From NCBI GenBank assembly GCA_016762995.1, contig JAESUT010000018.1, positions 13,465 through 20,073 on the forward strand: a stretch of 6,609 nucleotides of DNA, in the 5' to 3' direction. The stretch's first letter is position 1; each line of letters starts with the position of its first letter. The translations under genes and the position numbers were made by a program. Source of the DNA: Gammaproteobacteria bacterium (lineage in GTDB: Bacteria > Pseudomonadota > Gammaproteobacteria > Pseudomonadales > Pseudohongiellaceae). Shown here piece after piece: positions 6,102 to 6,609 of this stretch. The notes beneath the pieces are model-generated. The model worked only from the letters and a program-made list of their open reading frames with translations. It was not told the origin of the DNA and searched no databases.

Positions 6102-6609
6102 TAATAGTAACTGACCCTTCGTCATCAACCGTAAATGTTACGACTAGAGGTTTTTGCCCTTCGGAACTTAATGTAGTCTCCGGCAGGGCGCTGCGCCCGT
6201 TTTGATGCAATATTGACCCTCTTACACGAACGGGCTGATCATCGTTCTTGGCATACATATTCAAATAAACTTCATAGTCTCCTGGCATTGCCTGGGGGCT
6301 TAACCAAATTTCATTACCGGGACCTTGAGTATTGTCCTCTTCAAATGCGGCATCGGAGCCATCAAATGTTTCATCATCATAATAATATTCATTGCCCGCG
6401 CTACCTGCCTTGGCTCCCACCTTCTTTCCTTGCTTCAGATTTATTTTTTCGTACTTGCTCAGTTTGTCATAGTCTTCCTTTGACATTTCTTCGGCAGCAA
6501 CCTCAGCAGAGTCCTTAGGTTCTGGTACGACCAAGCTTTCGGCGACAATTTTGTTCAATTCCTCAAGACTTATTTCCAGTTTATCTACCATATCCCACAT
6601 CAGGTTCTC
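6097..6609 (-). CDS. Unidentified protein, C-terminal part (5' end beyond window)
   Basis: An open frame of 170 visible residues enters from the right edge and stops with TAG at 6097. An internal ATG exists at 6600, but the frame stays open before it (Glu-Asn-Leu) and the ATG has only a weak GAG upstream, so the gene probably begins outside. The first part is charged and likely helical (LEISLEELNKIVAE, then EEMSKEDYDKLSKYEK). A low-complexity acidic stretch rich in Tyr, Asp and Glu follows (YYYDDETFDGSD). The last 70 or so residues look like a compact beta domain (GNEIWLSP, PGDYEVYLNMYA, PVRVRGSI, VTFTVDDEGSVTI), faintly like DUF2135/YfaP-type domains that follow VWA domains, though I cannot confirm this. 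It lies 69 bases upstream of the kinase in the same direction and is likely in the same operon. No function assigned. Confidence 0.75.
   Translation of the reverse strand, partial: ENLMWDMVDKLEISLEELNKIVAESLVVPEPKDSAEVAAEEMSKEDYDKLSKYEKINLKQGKKVGAKAGSAGNEYYYDDETFDGSDAAFEEDNTQGPGNEIWLSPQAMPGDYEVYLNMYAKNDDQPVRVRGSILHQNGRSALPETTLSSEGQKPLVVTFTVDDEGSVTIR

Overview
The window looks like chromosomal DNA from a Gram-negative bacterium with moderate GC content, most likely a marine-type gammaproteobacterium. The evidence is Sec signal peptides, a DegP/DegQ-like periplasmic protease fold, a single-TM Hanks-type kinase and a 4-coumarate-CoA-ligase-like acyl-CoA synthetase. The lineage is an inference from gene style, not from a marker gene. 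All five genes lie on the minus strand, so they read from right to left.

From the right edge, a 5'-truncated gene of unknown function (6097-6609) is followed by three complete genes with gaps of 69, 92 and 45 nt: (i) a Ser/Thr protein kinase with one TM helix and a C-terminal FGE/sulfatase-modifying-factor-like domain (4150-6027); (ii) a secreted protein with three tandem PPC-like beta repeats, each with two cysteines exactly 44 residues apart (2525-4057, start revised from TTG to an ATG); (iii) a signal-peptide-bearing trypsin-like protease with a TM helix and a C-terminal cytoplasmic FHA domain (1157-2479). No promoter or terminator is evident between them, so they probably form one operon that may continue beyond the window.

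A 275-nt non-coding stretch follows (882-1156). It holds a tight cluster of short perfect inverted repeats and two adjoining palindromes. The left edge is the N-terminal two thirds or so of an acyl-CoA synthetase (1-881), probably a separate transcription unit with its own ribosome binding site.

The most interesting reading is that the middle genes form a membrane-spanning signalling unit. The kinase domain and the FHA (phosphothreonine-binding) domain are both predicted to face the cytoplasm. The FGE-like domain, the protease and the repeat protein are all predicted to face the periplasm or beyond. Phosphorylation inside could thus be coupled to ligand sensing and proteolysis outside. This is inferred from domain architecture and gene order; no experiment or database search backs it here.
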